A DNA stretch of 6,820 nucleotides from CALJEL01 sp041082235. GTDB taxonomy: Bacteria; Nitrospirota; Thermodesulfovibrionia; Thermodesulfovibrionales; CALJEL01. Location of the stretch: assembly GCA_041082235.1 (NCBI GenBank), contig JBDOIG010000189.1, positions 1 through 6,820 on the forward strand, given 5' to 3'. Under the pieces are notes generated by a model. That model ran no database searches. It saw only the letters and a program-made list of their open reading frames with translations, and had not been told where the DNA came from. The position numbers were made by a program, and so were the translations under genes. Below are positions 5,453 through 6,820 of the stretch, piece by piece; the first letter of the stretch is position 1, and each line of letters opens with the position of its first letter.

Positions 5453-6652
5453 TGTCATGAGATAATTCATCAGTTCTGTATCCACTGTTCCACCTGTCCT
5501 TAATACAAGAAAAGCAAAGGCGCCGAGTATCTCCTCTGCAGTAAAATTACAGTGGCCATACCGTGGTACTGGCAGGATTGTCAGCAAATGACTTCTGCCC
5601 TTAAGGATTGCCCTGGTCAAATAGATTACTTCGTGACTGAAAGGCACCAGTTCATCTCCTGTTGTATGAAGTGTTACCAGTGGTCTTTGTAGCAGCCCTG
5701 TGGTATTATAAAAACGGTTTGTATAATCCCTTGCCGCCCTATCAGCATTGACCCTCTCCACACCCGCATTCAGTTTAAAATCATTTGATGAACCCCTATA
5801 CCATGTAAACATATTCCCGTAAGGCTGTCCTCCTGCCACATCAATCAGGTCATTAGTCCCCCAGATACTGTAAAATAAGATACTGAGTGCAGTATTGATT
5901 GATGAGGCAACGGGATCAGCAAGGTCTCTGGCAGCACGGGTTACACTGTAAAGTTGTTCAGTAGCATCAGGATTTGACAGGATGGCTTCAGAAATAGAAT
6001 TCATATAATACTCCCAGTACAGGTAAGCATCTTCTGGTACATCAGCCATTCTAAAAGGAAATACCTGAGGGAAAAAGTAATCAAAGACCACACGAAAATC
6101 ACCCAGATACTTGATCTGATATGTTGCTCCACCAACGGGTCCGCAGAGGGCAAGGCCACCGTGAAAAGTTTCTGGATATCGTTCAAGAAGCATTGTAGTA
6201 ATAAGCCCGCCCTCAGAGGCCCCTGTTATGTATACCCTTTGAACTGGATAAGGCGCAATATAGGTTTTAAAGTATCCGACGAGGGCATTCAGATCATTAC
6301 CTGCCTGCTCAACTGCATATCCGTTCTTATGGTAACTGCTTGTGGCAAAGGCAAAACCTGATGAGAGAAGGATTTCAGGCACTGTCCTGCCATCAGGAAG
6401 TATAAGCTCTTCAAGGGGAAGAGAAAGCGGAAACTGCACAGGCACATAGCCATGGGCATAAACTACCAGGTGACCATTCCAGTTCTGCGGGATACAGGTT
6501 AAAATTATCTGATTGTCAGGGTATCTGGGATCATTGCCTGGTAGAGAGCTCATCTGGCATTCCTCAGGCAAGGAAAGGACTGCATGGGCAAAAGGCAGGT
6601 TTATCAATAATGATAAAGTAAGTATTGCCATTAATACAATCCATCTTTTCAT
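5432..6652 (-). CDS. Secreted alpha/beta hydrolase (lipase/esterase-like)
   Basis: This 406-residue protein begins with a clear Sec signal peptide: MKRW, a hydrophobic core at 5-21, then a likely cut after AHA (22-24). The mature part is an alpha/beta hydrolase. HGY (67-69) fits the oxyanion region. The nucleophile elbow GASEGG (144-149) supplies Ser146. Asp333 in HTTGDELVPF and His367 in RYGHCNF complete the triad. Cys32 and Cys53 could form a disulfide in the exported protein. The substrate cannot be read; an ester or lipid is a reasonable guess, a peptidase less likely. The start is supported by AAAGGAG (minus strand, plus-strand 6662-6668) at 9-nt spacing. A 13-codon ORF with its own strong ribosome-binding site lies 49 nt upstream. 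The gene's 3' end faces the decayed region. Confidence 0.88.
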   Translation of the reverse strand: MKRWIVLMAILTLSLLINLPFAHAVLSLPEECQMSSLPGNDPRYPDNQIILTCIPQNWNGHLVVYAHGYVPVQFPLSLPLEELILPDGRTVPEILLSSGFAFATSSYHKNGYAVEQAGNDLNALVGYFKTYIAPYPVQRVYITGASEGGLITTMLLERYPETFHGGLALCGPVGGATYQIKYLGDFRVVFDYFFPQVFPFRMADVPEDAYLYWEYYMNSISEAILSNPDATEQLYSVTRAARDLADPVASSINTALSILFYSIWGTNDLIDVAGGQPYGNMFTWYRGSSNDFKLNAGVERVNADRAARDYTNRFYNTTGLLQRPLVTLHTTGDELVPFSHEVIYLTRAILKGRSHLLTILPVPRYGHCNFTAEEILGAFAFLVLRTGGTVDTELMNYLMTLPNSLR

Positions 6653-6672
6653 GGCATTATTCTCCTTTCTTC

Positions 6673-6684
6673 AGGCTGGCAGTC
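6673..6684. repeat. Right copy of 12-bp inverted repeat around the hydrolase gene
   Basis: AGGCTGGCAGTC lies in the expected 5' leader of the hydrolase transcript, between the short ORF and the hydrolase ribosome-binding site. It is the exact reverse complement of 5398-5409 just past the hydrolase stop. No flanking target-site duplication is visible. Confidence 0.3.
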
Positions 6685-6701
6685 AATTCTTCATAAGATT
6701 T

Positions 6702-6743
6702 TCATCTTGATGGAATAATATTTAACAAAGAGATTCCTATCAT
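6702..6743 (-). CDS. Short ORF (13 aa) with strong ribosome-binding site, possible leader peptide
   Basis: On the minus strand, AAGGAGGTGA (plus-strand 6748-6757) is followed by TGCC and an ATG at 6743. This is a near-ideal Shine-Dalgarno match and spacing, better than that of the hydrolase itself. The ORF encodes MIGISLLNIIPSR and stops at 6702-6704, 49 nt before the hydrolase ATG. The peptide is hydrophobic and has no attenuator-like run of one amino acid. It may be a leader peptide controlling the hydrolase gene, a small hydrophobic protein, or the stub of a decayed gene. The context around its ATG (GGAG, then ATGCCATGA) repeats that of the hydrolase start. Confidence 0.4.
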   Translation of the reverse strand: MIGISLLNIIPSR

Positions 6744-6774
6744 GGCATCACCTCCTTCCTATTTTTTAAACTTT

Positions 6775-6791
6775 ACTGGCAAAATGCCAGT
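6775..6791. repeat. 6-bp hairpin ACTGGC/GCCAGT
   Basis: ACTGGC (6775-6780) and GCCAGT (6786-6791) pair around AAAAT. It lies 18 nt upstream of the strong ribosome-binding site on the minus strand. It could be an operator or RNA structure before the short ORF, or a weak terminator for a gene beyond the right edge. Neither direction has a proper T-tract. Confidence 0.35.
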
Positions 6792-6820
6792 TCTGTCTTT
6801 GTTATTTGGATGCAACAGGA

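Noticed and set aside
6775..6791. Hairpin as an intrinsic terminator
   Set aside because: The stem is 6 bp with no run of T on either strand immediately after it.

Overview
The window is bacterial chromosomal DNA of moderate to low G+C. Genes are dense, and arginine is coded mostly by AGA/AGG, with ATA common for isoleucine. HslO (Hsp33), a YqhA-like (UPF0114) membrane protein and a YkuK-like (DUF458) protein argue for a bacterium. The S-adenosylmethionine synthetase, however, is the archaeal type. That mix fits a deep-branching, possibly anaerobic or thermophilic lineage such as Nitrospirota, but I cannot fix the phylum from sequence alone.

Layout. (1) 2-385 (+): C-terminal 127 residues of a protein that reads as a Janus/Ocnus-type (PHPT1-like) phosphohistidine phosphatase, cut by the window edge. 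(2) 392-1681 (-): a two-gene unit, a START/SRPBCC-fold protein followed 9 bp later by a YafV/Nit2-like omega-amidase of the nitrilase superfamily. It converges on gene 1 with 6 bp between stops. (3) 1682-1788: divergent intergenic region with two similar GC-tipped perfect hairpins and a -10 box close to the hslO start. (4) 1789-3853 (+): hslO and the archaeal-type mat gene overlapping by 14 bp. (5) 3855-4382 (-): UPF0114/YqhA-like membrane protein, convergent with mat (1 bp apart). (6) 4383-4484: divergent spacer with a good sigma70-type promoter for the next gene and an A/T-rich hairpin over its -10. (7) 4485-4979 (+): RNase H-like YkuK/DUF458 protein. (8) 4980-5431: no intact gene, but short protein-like stretches that change frame, probably a decayed gene or genes. 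(9) 5432-6652 (-): secreted alpha/beta hydrolase with a clear signal peptide and catalytic triad. It is preceded at 6702-6743 by a 13-codon ORF with a near-perfect Shine-Dalgarno sequence.

Functional links. The omega-amidase (clean-up of 2-oxoglutaramate made by glutamine transamination, including in methionine salvage) and the SAM synthetase lie on opposite sides of one divergent intergenic region, so a methionine/SAM theme is possible but not shown. Hsp33 is a redox-controlled holdase. The rest look like independent housekeeping or accessory genes. I see no CRISPR array, transposase, phage gene, rRNA or tRNA. The points most worth following up are the bacterial PHPT1-like protein, the archaeal-type mat coupled to hslO, the short ORF before the secreted hydrolase, and the frame-broken stretch at 5029-5452.
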